The position numbers were made by a program, and so were the translations under genes. A stretch of 64,000 bases of DNA. It comes from Phorcus lineatus (taxonomy: Eukaryota; Mollusca; Gastropoda; Trochida; Trochidae). This document shows positions 10,580 to 23,531 of the stretch, piece after piece. The first letter of the stretch is position 1. Every line of letters begins with the position of its first letter. The notes under the pieces are model-generated. The model searched no databases. It worked only from the letters and a program-made list of their open reading frames with translations, and was not told where the DNA came from. The stretch lies in contig OV121091.1 in NCBI GenBank assembly GCA_921293015.1, positions 23,358,839 to 23,422,838 on the forward strand. Direction: 5' to 3'.

Positions 10580-13500
10580 CTTTTGTTTCTTCCACTTCTA
10601 CTGTAACTACATCAGCTTCTTCAGGAATTTCTTCTTTGACTTCAGTTTTGGTTTGAATTTGTTGTTCTACAATGACTGTTTCTTTCTCCTCCTCCACAGT
10701 TTCCTCTTTAGGAGCTTCAACCTCAACTTCAGTAACAATCTCCTCCACAGGAGCCGCATCTACAACATCCACAACCTCTTCAGCTTCTGTTGGTTGTGTT
10801 TCTTCAATTTGAACCTCCTCTACAGATTCAGTGACCTCTTCTTTGGTAACTTCAACACTATCTTCAGTTGTGATTTCTTCCACAGGAGCTTCTTCAATGA
10901 CCTCTTCAGCTTCTGGGGCTTTTGCAGGTTTTACCTCCTCTACTACAATGGTTTCCTTGATCTCCTCAGTTGTTTCCTCGACAGGAGCTTCAACCTCCAC
11001 TTCCGATATTGTTTCCTCACTTGGGACGTCGACTGTTTCTTCAGCTTCTTCGGTTTCAGCTGGAACAATTTCCTCAACCTCAACTGTTTCCTTTACAGTC
11101 TCCACAGTTTCTTCAACAGTAGTTTCTACAGTGACTTCAGTAGGAAGTTCTTCTTCAGTAGTTTGTTCAGTTATCTCGGTTGTGACCTCAATTTCTGAAG
11201 GTTGTTCTTTCTCCAATGTTACTGTCTCTTGCACTTCCTCCAGCTCAACCATAGGAGCTTCCTGTGCAACTTCTTCCACAGTTTCCTCTGTTGAGATGAG
11301 ATCAGTGACCTCAAATTCAACTTCGGTCTCTGTTGGTTTTTCTGGTTCAACTGAAATGGTTTCTTTAACTTCCTCAACTGTTTGTTCAACAGGAGCCGAT
11401 ACTTCAACTTCTGTGATCACCTCTTCAGAAGGAACCTCAACAACCTCTTCAGCCTCTTCGGCTTCTGTAGGTCTTTCAACATGGATTTCAATGCTTTCTT
11501 GAACAATTTTTGTTGTTTCTTCAACTGGTTTTGTCACCTCAATTTCGGAAATTGTTTCTTCTGTTTCTACAGCAGTTACAACTTCAACTTCCTCAACCTC
11601 TGAAGGTTTCTTGATATCAATCTGTATTGTTTCCTTGGATATATCTGTTGTATCTTTAGATGCAACACTGATTTCTACCTCTGAGATAAATTCCTCTTTT
11701 GGAGCTTCTACTGTTTCCTCCTCCTCTTTTGTTTCTGATGGTTGTTCCACCTGAACCTCCACAGTCTCTTCAAAGGTCTCTGTTGTGTCCTCTTTCGGAA
11801 CATCTGTTGTAATTTCTGTGATCACTTCCTCAGTTTGACTGACAACAGTTTCAAACTCCTCTTTAGTTTCAGAGGGTTTTTCAACATCCACCTGTATCTC
11901 CTCTGTAACAGTCTCAGTAGTGTCTTCTGTTGTCTGTGCAACACTCACCTCTGTGACCTCCTCTGTTGGTGCTTGTTCAACAACAACACCAACCTCCTCT
12001 ACTTCAGCTGGTTTAACCTCCTCGACTTTTATTGTTTCCTTTACCTCTACAGTTGTCTCTTCAAATGGGGCTGCAGTCTCAACCTCAGCTATTACCTCTT
12101 CTGGGACACTCTCCTCAATCTCCTCAACTTCTGGTGCCTTTGAGGGTACAAGCTCTTTGACTTCTGCCACTTCTTTAACAACTTCAGAAACTTCCTCAGT
12201 GGTTGTTTCAATATCAATTTCAGTCTTGAAAGATTCAACAGTTTCCTCATCAATCTCAGTAACAACTTCAGTTTCAGATGGCACCTCCACTTTAAAAGAA
12301 ATCGTTTCTCTTGTTTCTTCAACATCTTTTTGTACTGGAGTTACAATATCTATTTCTGTGATAATCTTTTCAGTTGGTTCTTCAATTATCTCTTCAGCTT
12401 CTTTAGTTTCTGTTGCTTTAGTCTCCTCAACAACAATAGTCTCTCGGATTTCTTCAGTTGTATCGATTGTTGGTGCCTCAATTTCAACTTCTGTGATAGT
12501 TTCCTCTGATGGAATATCAGAAATCTCAGTAACTTGGTCAATTTCAGAGGGTTTTTCTTCTTCAACAACAATGGTCTCACGGATTTCTTCTGTCACTTCT
12601 TCTTTTGGAGCTTCTATTTGTAGTTCTTGAGTGATTTCTTCTGTTGTGACATCTTCAGTAGTTTCTTCAGTTTCGTTTGCTTCAGATGGAAGTTCTTCTT
12701 TGATTTCAACAACCTCTCTTATCACTTCTGTTAATTCCTCAGTTGTTGTTTCAACACTGACTTCAGTAGTGATTTCTTCTGCTGGTGCCTCTGGAACCTG
12801 TTCTACAATTTCCTTTGTTGTAACCTCCTTTTCAGGTTCAACTAAAATGGTTTCACGAATTTCCTCTGTTATTTCAGGAACTGGAGCTTCAAGATCAGCT
12901 TCAGTCGTAATTTCTTCAGTTGGAATAGTCTCAACCGACAATTCTTCCTCATGAGACTCAGTCGGGACTTGCTTTTCAATCCTGATGGTCTCACGCAGTT
13001 CCTCAGTTATTTCCTCTACAGGACCAGCAACTTGTACCTCACTGATGTCCTTTTCAAAAACTTCTGTAGTGATTTCAGTCTCCTCACTCACAACTGATGG
13101 TTTCTCCTCTTCAACCTTGAATGTCTCCCTGAGTTCCTCTATAATTTCTTCTTCAGGTTTGTCAACTTCAGTCACTACTTCTGTGGTTGCTTCAAATATT
13201 TCATCGGTGACCACCTCAGTGGCTGTTGTCTCAGTTTCAGTTTGTACTGTTACAGTTTCTCTAACTTCTGTTGTTGTTTCAGCGACAGGTCTGTCAACTT
13301 CAGAGACAGGCAGATCCTCTGGTACTTCTTCAGGTTTCTCATGTTGAACAATTTCAACCACCTGTGATGTTGTTTCCTTCACGGTGGTTGTCTCCCTTAT
13401 CTCTTCAACTGTATCAACTGAAGGAGGAATAGCCTCATATTCCTGTTGAACCTCAATAACCTCTCTTTCAACTTCCTCTGTTTCCTCCTTAGGAGCCAAA

Positions 13501-14350
13501 ATCTCTTCCTCAACTTCAGGTTTGCTTTCAACAGTGAATTCAACCTTGGATGTTTCAACAACATCTTTTTGAATCTCAAGAGTAGTCACTTCAGTTGTAT
13601 CAACCTCTACATCAATGTCAGAAGGTTTTGGAGCAATAGTCACCTCCTCTGTGAATCTCTCTTCTTCATCTACTGTTTCCTCTGGCTCAACCTCCACAGT
13701 TTGTTTGAAAGTGACCTCAGACACCTCCTGTGTTACCTCAACAGTTGTTTCTTCTGGTTGGGGCTTAGGCTGGATCTCTATCTCTTCAGTGAATCTCTCT
13801 TCTTCATCTACTGTTTCCTCTTGCTCAACCTCCACAGTTTGTTTGAAAGTGACCTCAGACACCTCCTGTGTTACCTCAACAGTTGTTTCTTCTGGTTGAG
13901 GCTTAGGCTGGATCTCTATCTCTTCAGTGAATCTCTCTTCTTCATCTACTGTTTCCTCTGGCTCAACCTCCACAGTTTGTTTGAAAGTGACCTCAGACAC
14001 CTCCTGTGTTATCTCAACAGTTGTTTCTTCTGGTTGAGGCTTAGGCTGGATCTCTATCTCTTCAGTGAATCTCTCTTCTTCATCTACTGTTTCCTCTTGC
14101 TCAACCTCCACAGTTTGTTTGAAAGTGACCTCAGACACCTCCTGTGTTTCCTCAACAGTTGTTTCTTCTGGTTGGGGCTTAGGCTGGATCTCTATCTCAG
14201 ATGTAAACTGTTTATCTTCTTCAACTTCCACTTGCATCTCCCTGATTTCCTCCACCTTCTTCTCCACAGTTATTTCATCCTTGAAGATTTCTGTGACTGT
14301 CTTTTCCTCCATTGGTGATTCAGGAGCTTCAGAAGATGGAGCACTTGAAG
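10580..14350 (-). CDS. Exon 62: 3.8-kb acidic spring segment
   Basis: Single 3.77-kb exon, phase 1-1, about 1,257 residues without any Ig domain. Begins PSSAPSSEAPESPMEEKTV. The N-terminal part has four nearly identical 46-residue units (RFTEEIEIQPKPQPEETTVE then TQEVSEVTFKQTVEVE and EETVDEEE). The rest is diverged units such as EEIRETIVVEEEKPSE and TEVEIEAP. Composition is dominated by Glu, Thr and Val, with few Lys and almost no aromatic residues: an elastic, acidic, disordered chain, the most extended part of the protein in the window. Confidence 0.95.
13640..14210 (-). repeat. 138-bp tandem coding repeat within exon 62
   Basis: Four copies of a 138-bp unit; the landmark tggatctctatctc is found at 13771, 13909, 14047 and 14185, exactly 138 bp apart. 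Copies differ at only a few bases (for example Pro/Gln in EPEE versus EQEE, and Val/Ile in VTQE versus ITQE). Confidence 0.95.
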
Positions 14351-16223
14351 CTGTGAACAGAAGCATAGGCAAGGGTAGGATTGGGTTAGGTGGATGTCTA
14401 TTGGTTGAAATGTAAATGGGTTAGTTCAGTTGGTTAGTTAAGCAGGCGTTTTAATATGAGACTGTGGATTAGGTGGGATTTATATTTTCAAGAATTACAA
14501 CTTAATAACTTTTGTTAGAGTCCGAAAGTTTAACTTGACAGGAAGGACTGGTAAACTCTAGGAATTTTTTTCTACTCTCATAGTGTTTCAATTTGGGACA
14601 ATTGTTTGATTACGTTGTGGTAATATTGAATTTTAATGTTGGATCAAGTCATTTTGCAGAATAGAAAGGTGTGGGATCTATGGGAGATTCTGGTGGAGGA
14701 GTAAAGAGGATAAGAAATATATTTCCCAGCATGAAAGCTTGTGTTAAATCAAAACAATAAAACAAAGTCAACACATTCAGACAAGAGCATAAATCGAAGA
14801 AATTAACACAGAACTGAAGATAATAAAACATAACAGAAGACATTTGTCACAGAACCATCACCAAGATAAAAAGTTCCACACGCAAAATAACAGAAGTTGA
14901 TACATTCGTAAATATATTCTATTTGGCATGAAACAATTTGAGATAATTTTGCTATTTCATGTATAAAGCTGCAGTACATTTGACTAACAATAAAAATGTT
15001 CTCACAGGCATCTCTGTTTGGAATATAGGGTAACAACCCATGAACTGTTTCAGTTGTCAACAAGCATGAAAACATATTTCTCATGTGTACATGACAAACA
15101 TTATGTTACATCTTTGCACAGTGGCACAGAGACCTCGATCGAGGTCAGTTTGACCGACAACACATGGGGTGGCATTACGCCTGCCAACATTTCAACATTA
15201 ATGTGATATTTGGGAAGGATCTGGAGAGATATGTTTGGTCTGTTAAATAGGGTCATATAAGGGCTGATGCAAGAGGAATTTGGTTTACATATTGGTAGTA
15301 ATCTAAACAGGGGGGAAAGTAATGGAGGCTCCAGATTTTGAAAGTTCTTATGATATTAAGGTAACCTTTAAGACCATAGAAGAAGATCCCATGTTAATCA
15401 TAATGCTACAAATTCTTCTGTAAACTGAATACTAGGATTGAGATTTTCAAAGCTAACTTAGTACTAAAATAGTTGTTGACAAATGTTAATGTGTGGTAGT
15501 TTTGAAAATTGAGGTCCAGGATTCTTAAAGTTCTCTTAAGAAAAAGAATGTCATATGGGCCATTCATTTATAATGATTTAACAATAAGAGATCTGCACAA
15601 ATCTGTTTCCCATTGAAGGTACTGCCATTTTGGCCTGGGCAAGGATTATGACAGATATACTTACAGGAGATTCTATTTTGGAACTCTTTATAAGGAATGA
15701 AGAACAAATACTTATCTGGAGAAGATATATTGACAAAAGCGTGCCTATATTGCTATAAGTTCAAACTTTCATTCCAACTATCTACAGTCATGCATTCTGC
15801 AGAAAATGATCCAAACCCAACAAGAAATTCAAAATTAAATAATAAATAATAGAATAAGATAAAATCAGATAGTTCATGCAGTGTAAAATATACTCAAATC
15901 TAATAATAAAGCAACAGTCAGTTTGCCATAAAAACCTGTTTCCTTTATGTCAAATTATTAGAAGCAATCAGCAAATAATGCAAAAATCAAAGCAGTGCCA
16001 CAAATTTGCCATCAAGTTAGTCTTGTTATCATTTCCCTAAATATTAGCATTATTACAAAATCAATAACATAAACACTTTACACAACTTATAGACGTTTCA
16101 TTTATCAATTAAAATGATAAAAGTATTAAGAGACATTTAAAATTCAAAATAAGATGCTCAATATTGAGTGATTAATGATATACTAAATTCAATGAAGTGA
16201 AAAACAAAAAATGATAAACTCAC
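14351..16223 (-). other. Intron of 1.9 kb between the two largest spring exons
   Basis: AT-rich intron without Ig or acidic-repeat coding. It includes a perfect 16-bp palindrome gacctcgatcgaggtc at 15131-15146. No mobile element or RNA gene recognised. Confidence 0.65.
15131..15146. repeat. Perfect 16-bp palindrome
   Basis: gacctcgatcgaggtc reads the same on both strands. It stands out in AT-rich intron sequence; no role inferred. Confidence 0.85.
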
Positions 16224-19200
16224 GTAGCACAGTGATGTAAGCGATTGAAGTGCAGTGACCAGCAGAGTTGACAGCTTCAACTCTGTATTCTCCTTCATCA
16301 TCAGGGAGGACATCACTGATAACCAGTGTTGACTTGAAGTTCTCTGTCACTATCTGGATGTCCTCTGATGGGGCAAGTTCTGTGTCATCCATGAACCAGT
16401 GTAATGTTGGCATGGGCATACCCTTGACAATGACCTCAAGTGTGAGTACTGATGCTTCCATTACAGTTATGTCAGTCAAAGTCTTGACGAAAGTTGGAGC
16501 TTCAGTTTGTTCAACAGGAGCTGGTTCTTCAGGGGCTTCAGCTTTGGTCTCAATGCTCAAAGTGGATACAGCAGTTGTCTCAGCTTCTTGAATGATTTCC
16601 CTGGACATCTCTGTCACAAAGGAATCTACAACATCTTCAGTTGGTTTTTCTTCCACTGGTTCCTCTTTCAAAGGTACTTCTTCAACTGCTTCTTCTTTCA
16701 CAGGTTCTTCAATTGGTTCTTCTTCAACTGGTTTCTCAGCCTCCTTGACTTCCTCAATAATCTGCTGAACCACTGCAGTTGCAAAACTTTCAATCTCTTC
16801 GCTGACAACACTTGTATCAACTTCAACAGTTTCAGATGTAGTTTCTTCTTGTTTTTCTTCCTCTGTCACATCTACTTTGTATTCTTCTGGTTTTTCAGCA
16901 ACTGTCTCAACTAAATCCGTTGTGATTTCTTTGGGTTTGGCTTCCTCCTCTTGTATTTCTTCCATATCAGTTACTTCTGGAATCTCTTCAACTTCTTCAA
17001 CCGCTGTTGTTTTGTACTCAGCTGGTTTCTCTGCAACTGACTCAACCAATTCAGTGGTTATGTCTTCAGGCTGGACATCTTCTGAAGCCTTTTGTACAAC
17101 ATCAGAAATTTCTGATACCTCTGTGACCTCCTCAACTACTGATGTTTCATATTCAGCTGGCTTTTCAGCAACAGGTTCAGCCAGATCAGCTGTGATTTCC
17201 TCTGGTTTGGCTTCTTCAGTTTGCTCTTCTGCTACTTCAGTGACCTCAGAAACCTCTTCAACTTCCTCAACAACAGTTGTTTTGTATTCAGCAACAGTTT
17301 CAACAGTGGTTTCCGCCAGTTCAGTTGTGATCTCTTCTGGTTGGGCTTCTTCAGTTGGCTCCTCTCTGACTTCAGTTATTTCAGGGACTTCCTCAACCTC
17401 TTCAACAACCTTTGTTTCATATTCAGCTGGTTTTTCAGCAATTGGTTCAGCCAGTTCAGTTGTGATTTCCTCAATCTGAACATCTTCTGAAGCTTTTTGT
17501 ACCACATCTGTGGTTTCTGAAACTTCAACGACTTCTTCAACAGTTTTTGTTTCATATTCAGCTGGCTTTTCAGCAACAGGTTCAGCCAGTTCAGCTGTGA
17601 TTTCCTCTGGTTTGGCTTCTTCAGTTTGCTCTTCTGCTACTTCAGTGACCTCAGACACCTCTTCAACTTCCTCCACAACAGTTGTCTTGTATTCAGCAAC
17701 AGTTTCAACAGTGGTTTCAGCCAAATCAGTTGTGATCTCTTCTGGTTGGGCTTCTTCAGTTGGTTCCTCTTTGACTTCAGTCACTTCAGGAACCTCCTCG
17801 ACTTCTTCAACAGCTTTTGTTTCATATTCAGCGGGCTTTTCAGCAACTGATTCCGACAGTTCAGCTGTAATTTCCTCTGGTTGAATATCCTCTGATGGTT
17901 CTTCTGCTACTTCAGTGACCTCAGACACCTCTTCAACTTCCTCAACAACAGTTGTCTTATATTCAGCAACAGTTTCAACAGTGGTTTCAGCCAGTTCAGT
18001 TGTGATATCTTCTGGTTGGGCTTCTTCAGTTGGTTCCTCTTTGACTTCAGTCACTTCAGGTACCTCCTCGACTTCTTCAACAGCTTTTGTTTCATATTCA
18101 GCCGGTTTTTCAGCAACTGATTCCGACAGTTCAGCTGTAATTTCCTCTGGTTGAATATCCTCTGATGGTTCTTCTGCTACTTCAGTGACCTCAGACACCT
18201 CTTCAACTTCCTCAACAACAGTTGTCTTATATTCAGCAACAGTTTCAACAGTGGTTTCAGCCAGTTCAGTTGTGATATCTTCTGGTTGGGCTTCTTCAGT
18301 TGGTTCCTCTTTGACTTCAGTCACTTCAGGTACCTCCTCGACTTCTTCAACAGCTTTTGTTTCATATTCAGCCGGTTTTTCAGCAACTGATTCCGACAGT
18401 TCAGCTGTAATTTCCTCTGGTTGAATATCCTCTGATGGTTCTTCTGCTACTTCAGTGACCTCAGACACCTCTTCAACTTCCTCAACAACAGTTGTCTTAT
18501 ATTCAGCAACAGTTTCAACAGTGGTTTCAGCCAGTTCAGTTGTGATATCTTCTGGTTGGGCTTCTTCAGTTGGTTCCTCTTTGACTTCAGTCACTTCAGG
18601 TACCTCCTCGACTTCTTCAACAGTTTTTGTTTCATATTCAGCTGGCTTTTCAGCAACAGGTTCAGCCAGTTCAGCTGTGATTTCCTCTGGTTTGGCTTCT
18701 TCAGTTTGCTCTTCTGCTACTTCAGTGACCTCAGACACCTCTTCAACTTCCTCAACAACAGTTGTCTTATATTCAGCAACAGTTTCAACAGTGGTTTCAG
18801 CCAGTTCAGTTGTGATATCTTCTGGTTGGGCTTCTTCAGTTGGTTCCTCTTTGACTTCAGTCACTTCAGGTACCTCCTCGACTTCTTCAACAGCTTTTGT
18901 TTCATATTCAGCTGGCTTTTCAGCAACTGATTCCGACAGTTCAGCTGTAATTTCCTCTGGTTGAATATCCTCTGATGGTTCTTCTGCTACTTCAGTGACC
19001 TCAGACACCTCTTCAACTTCCTCAACAACAGTTGTCTTGAATTCAGCAACAGTTTCAACAGTGGTTTCAGCCAGTTCAGTTGTGATATCTTCTGGTTGGG
19101 CTTCTTCAGTTAGTTCCTCCTTGACTTCAGTCACTTCAGGTACCTCCTCGACTTCTTCAACAGCTTTTGTTTCATATTCAGCGGGCTTTTCAGCAACTGA

Positions 19201-21425
19201 TTCCGACAGCTCAGCTGTAATTTCCTCTGGTTGAATATCCTCTGATGGTTCTTCTGCTACTTCAGTGACCTCAGACACCTCTTCAACTTCCTCAACAACA
19301 GTTGTCTTGTATTCAGCAACAGTTTCAACAGTGGTTTCAGCCAGTTCAGTTGTGATTTCTTCTGGTTGGGCTTCTTCAGTTGGTTCCTCCTTGACTTCAG
19401 TCACTTCAGGTACCTCCTCGACTTCTTCAACAGCTTTTGTTTCATATTCAGCTGGTTTTTCAGCAACAGAATCAGCCAGTTCAGTTGTGATTTCTTCAGT
19501 TTGAGCTTCATCAATAGGTTTTTCTTCTATCTCTGTAATCTCTGATACTTCTGAGACTTCCTCCACAACAGAGGTTTCAAACTCAGTTGGTTTTTCGGCA
19601 ATAGACTCAGCAAATTCTTGAGCAATTTCTTCAGTTTCCATATCTTCAGAGGCTTTGACATCAACATCAGTTGTTTCCTGTTGATCGATAACTTCTTCAA
19701 CAACCTCTGTCTCATATTCAGCTGGTTGGTCAGCAACTGATTCTGAAAATTCAACAGTAATCTCAGATGTTGTCACATCTTGAGTTGTCTCCTCTTTTAC
19801 TTCAGTGATCTCTGCTGCTTCTTGCACTTCTTCCACAACCTCAGTTTCATATTCTGATGGTTTATCAGCAATAGAGTCAGAGAGTTCCACAGCAATTTCT
19901 TGGACATCTGCTTCTTCTGGGCTCTTTTCTCTAACTTCAGATGTTTCTTGCTGTTCGGTCACTTCTTCCACTATTTCTACCTGATATTCAGATGCTTTTT
20001 CTTCAACAGTTTCTGTTAATTCTGTGATGATTTCCTCAGGTTGTGCTTCCTCTGGACTTTTCTCTCTGACTTCTGTAACTTCAGGCATTTCTGTGACTTC
20101 CTCAACGATATCAGTAATATACTCATCAGGTTTGTCAACTGCTGATTCTGTCAAATCAGCTGTTATGTCCTCGGGAGATACCTCTTCAGTTGCTTCTTCA
20201 ATTATTTCCTCAATTGATGGTTGCTCTGTGACTTCAGCCACAATGTCTGTTTTATATTCTGAAGGTTGTTCAGCAGCTGTATCTACCAATTCAACTGTTA
20301 TTTCAGACTGTTGGGCATCTTCAGGGATTTCCTCCGATACCACATCAAGGTCTGGGACTTCAGTGATCTCTTCAACTATTTCGGTTTTGTATTCTGTTTG
20401 AACAGTCAATTCAGTTTGTGCAAGTTCAGTGGTGATTTCTTCAGTAACAGCTTCCTCAGGTTTTTCCTCGGAAACCTCAGAAACCTCTTGTTGTTCACCA
20501 ACTTCAAGAACAATGTCAGTCTTGTACACAGAGGGTTCATCTGCAGCTGGTTCCGCCATCTCTGATGGAATGTCTTCAGTAACAGCTTCATCAGCTTGCT
20601 CTTCAGTAACCTCTGATACTTTCTGCTGTTCTGTGACTTCAACAACCATGTCCGTCTTGTAAGTTGACTCCTTCTCAGTTTCTGATTGTTCAAACTGTGT
20701 TGTGATTTGCTCAGGCTGAGCAACCTCAACTATCTCTTCAACAACTTCAGTAGTAACAGATTTCTCTGTGATTTCTTCCACTATTTCTGTTTGATATTGA
20801 GTTGGTATTTCAGATTCTGGTTGAGTGAGTTCAACATCTACCTCTGAAGGCAAAACTTCTTCTTTTGGTTGTTCAGCCACATCAGTCACATCAGTAACGT
20901 CAGGGACTTCTTCAACAACCTCAATCTTAAAAGGTGTTGGCTCAATGGCAATTGCTTCTGAAAGGTCAGTTTGGGTGTCATCTGTTTGAACTTCATCAGC
21001 TGTAACTTCAGTAACTTCTGTCACATCTTCTTCTTTTTCTGTCATGACAACAGTGTCAGCTTGGAATTGAGTTTCCTCCATGATTGCCTCTGCTTGATCA
21101 ACTCCTTCCTCAGACTCAGCAACAGTCTGTGCAGTTGCAGGATGGATGATTGCAACATGTTCCTCCATTGGTTCTTCAGCCTCTTCAAGGACCTCCACAG
21201 CAGGCTGAGCATCAACTTCATCACGAGGAGCCTCTTCATCATCCCTCTCTTCAGTTAATTCTGAGGCAATCTGCTCCTGGATCCTCTGGATTTCTTCCAC
21301 AAACACTCTCGAGTGTGCTGCAGCTTCACTATCAGAATCAACTGGAGTTGGTTTTGGTGAAGATGCTTCCAAAGAGGACATCATAGAATCAGATGCTTCC
21401 TCAGTATCTGGCACATATTCATATG
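16224..21425 (-). CDS. Exon 61: 5.2-kb acidic repeat spring and Ig 27
   Basis: One uninterrupted 5.2-kb exon, phase 1-1, about 1,734 residues. Begins YEYVPDTEEASDSMMSSLEA. Most of it is tandem 45-residue units of the type EKPAEYETK-VEEV-EVPEVT and EEITTELAETT, forming an intrinsically disordered, strongly acidic chain. The last ~130 residues leave the repeat and end in an Ig: APTFVKTLTDITVMEASV, KGMPMPTLHWFMDD, VLPDDEGEYRVEAVNSAG (F-strand Cys replaced by Val). Functionally it should act as an entropic spring like PEVK, but with Thr where titin has Lys. No stop codon interrupts the repeat on the coding strand. Confidence 0.95.
17520..19500 (-). repeat. 270-bp higher-order coding repeat within exon 61
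   Basis: A near-identical 270-bp unit (90 residues, a dimer of two 45-residue units) recurs in strict register; the same landmark (cagtgacctcagacacctct) is found at about 17645, 17915, 18185, 18455, 18725, 18995 and 19265. A variant unit with EEQTEEAKPEEI recurs 1,080 bp apart (four units), pointing to block duplication. Units outside this interval are clearly more diverged. Confidence 0.95.
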
Positions 21426-21584
21426 CTGCAAAAAACCCAAATAGTTTGCTTTAGGAAAACAACATGACTTTTAGAAACTTTAAACCATAAATGTATCTTA
21501 AGAGCAAATAATTCACAAAAACATGGAAAAGTTTATGTTATATATATATCTAAGTAGAAACTAACAAATAAACTTTAAACTTAC

Positions 21585-23255
21585 ATTCTACTTCAAGTGT
21601 TGCCCTTGTCACAGCTTCTCCAAGAGGATTAACAGCTACACATCTGTATTCCCCAGCATCTTGAGGGAAGACTTCTACAATAAGGAGAGTACAAGCTCCA
21701 GATTCAAGGTCATAAGTCAGTTTAAAGTCTTGTGTTTCTGTGATTGGTACATCATCATGAAACCAAGAGATTTCAGGCATTGGATTGCCAACAACTTCGC
21801 ATCTGAACTTCACTTCCTCTCCATCCATCACTTTCAGAGACATTAATCCCCAAGTAAATTCAGGAGCTTGTCCATCAGGTAGAAGTTCAAGCTGTTCAAC
21901 TTCAGCAGCACCTGAAACCTCTTCAACTTCCTCTTCCTTCACTACTTCCTCCTCTGTTACCATGGTTACCTCCTCCGTGGATTCGACCATTTCACCTGGA
22001 GTATGAACCTCAACTGCTACAGGTTGTTGCTCTTCTTCAACCTTGAACGTGAACTGAACTTCCTCTTGTACTGGTTCTTGTTCTTTGCCTTCAATCTGGA
22101 ATGAGAGTTCCTCAACATGGGTCTCCTGAGTAGAATCAACCACATCAGTGATGACTTCTTTCACTTCAGTTTCCTCAGTATCAACCTGTTCAACAGCTGC
22201 TATTGGAATTTCAAGTGTGACCTCTTCCTTCGGCATCTCTCCAACATCGAGTGTGATCTGTGTCTCACGTTGTGGAGATGTTGTTATTTGGACTTCTTCT
22301 TCATGGGTCTCTTGAGGAAGGACTATCTCCATTTCCACTTGTTGTGTGATATCAATGCTTTCTCTCTCTGTTTCAGTTATAGTATCTTCTGGTGCCTTGC
22401 TTTCAACAGCAGGTTCCTGAGAAGTTACATCCAGTTGCATGACAACCTCTTCTGAAACATCTTCAGTTTCTGTTGTACTCACTTCAACAGTCTCCTCAAA
22501 TGTTTGAGTTTTAGTGATAGTTGCTCTGTGTTCAACAACTTCTTCTTCACTTGGTCTTGGAGCCTCTGAGATCTGAATTTCTTTGCGGCTCACTTTTCCA
22601 ACTTCAATTTCTATTTCTTGTGGTTTAGGCTCTTCTGTGAATGTGGATTGCTGAATTTCAACTTCTATTCTCTGAGCTGCAGGTTTTGCATCTATTTCCT
22701 GAGTCACTTCAGTCGTCTCTTTGGTTTGTTTTGGAATCTGCACTCTGATTTCCTGTGGCTGTGGTTCTTTGTCATGGACAATCTCAATAGTTTCTGTATG
22801 AACTTCTTGAGTGTCCTCCATAACTGGGATTGATTGAATTTCTGATGTCACTTTACGGGTTTCCTCAGTGGTGCGGGAGATAACTTCTTCAGTGTCTGGT
22901 TGTGCTGGGATCTCAACCTTTAGCTGAATAGGAGCTGGTTCTTCTCCCTTCTTCATGGTGACCATTGTCCTGTGAACACCCTCACTCTCTGTGACTGGCT
23001 CCATGGTTTCATCCTTGACTTCCATCATCGTGGTGGTTTCATGGATCACAGTGGTTGTGGTCGTGGTTGTGGTGGTTTTAGGTTGAGAAGGGAATCCAAT
23101 TTGGATCTCAACAGTCTCAGGTTGAGGTTTGGTGTGAACAACCTGGACCTCTTTAACTCTAGTTTCTTCATCAGAAGTGATTTCACGTGTGAGATCAATC
23201 TCAATTGTCTCTCTGTGGCGCTCATCTGAAGATACTTCTTCATCCTCTGGCCCAG
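21585..23255 (-). CDS. Exon 60: acidic spring segment and Ig 26
   Basis: A 1.67-kb symmetric phase 1-1 exon, 557 residues. The first ~450 residues are disordered, rich in Glu, Val, Thr, Gln and Pro, with a recurring phrase of the type KPQPETVEIQI / PQPQEIRVQIP / PKPQEIEIEV and a run of nine Thr (QPK then Thr, then VIHETTT). The C-terminal ~100 residues form an Ig: APEFTWGLMSLKVMDGEEV, KFRCEVVGNPMPEISWFHDD, VFPQDAGEYRCVAVNPLG. A PEVK-like elastic region combined with a folded unit; notably poor in Lys. Confidence 0.94.
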
Positions 23256-23531
23256 CTGTTGAATAAAGAAAGTATTGAAGTAAGAATAAAAACAGAACAT
23301 TGACAAGGTTATATTGAAAGATAATTTCAAATATGGCTAAATAAGAAAGGAAGATTAAATAGGACAAGGAAAGAGAGTATTTTTGTTATTAAATAACATT
23401 TAACATTCTGTTTGCAATAAAGATTACCTCAAATTTATATAGTTGAGGGAGTTTCCATGAGTTAAAAAAGTCAAAGTTGGTTATGCCTTTAGTAGGCAAT
23501 AGAAGGCATCAAAAGTTCAAGGCAGACTTAC

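Noticed and set aside
10653..14318. Plus-strand frames rich in Phe, Leu and Asn opposite exon 62
   Set aside because: Antisense shadow of the acidic repeat; the hydrophobic look comes only from complementing Glu/Lys codons.
14660..14694. Tiny possible terminal exon (SPIDPTPFYSAK then stop) in the intron between exons 61 and 62
   Set aside because: It has a plausible acceptor, but it is very short and has no other support. Chance is likely.
16268..21386. Many long plus-strand open frames over the spring exons, rich in Ser, Thr and Val
   Set aside because: They are antisense shadows: the repeated minus-strand codons for Glu, Val and Thr leave no stops in other frames. They lack splice, start or homology support and repeat with the same 270-bp period.
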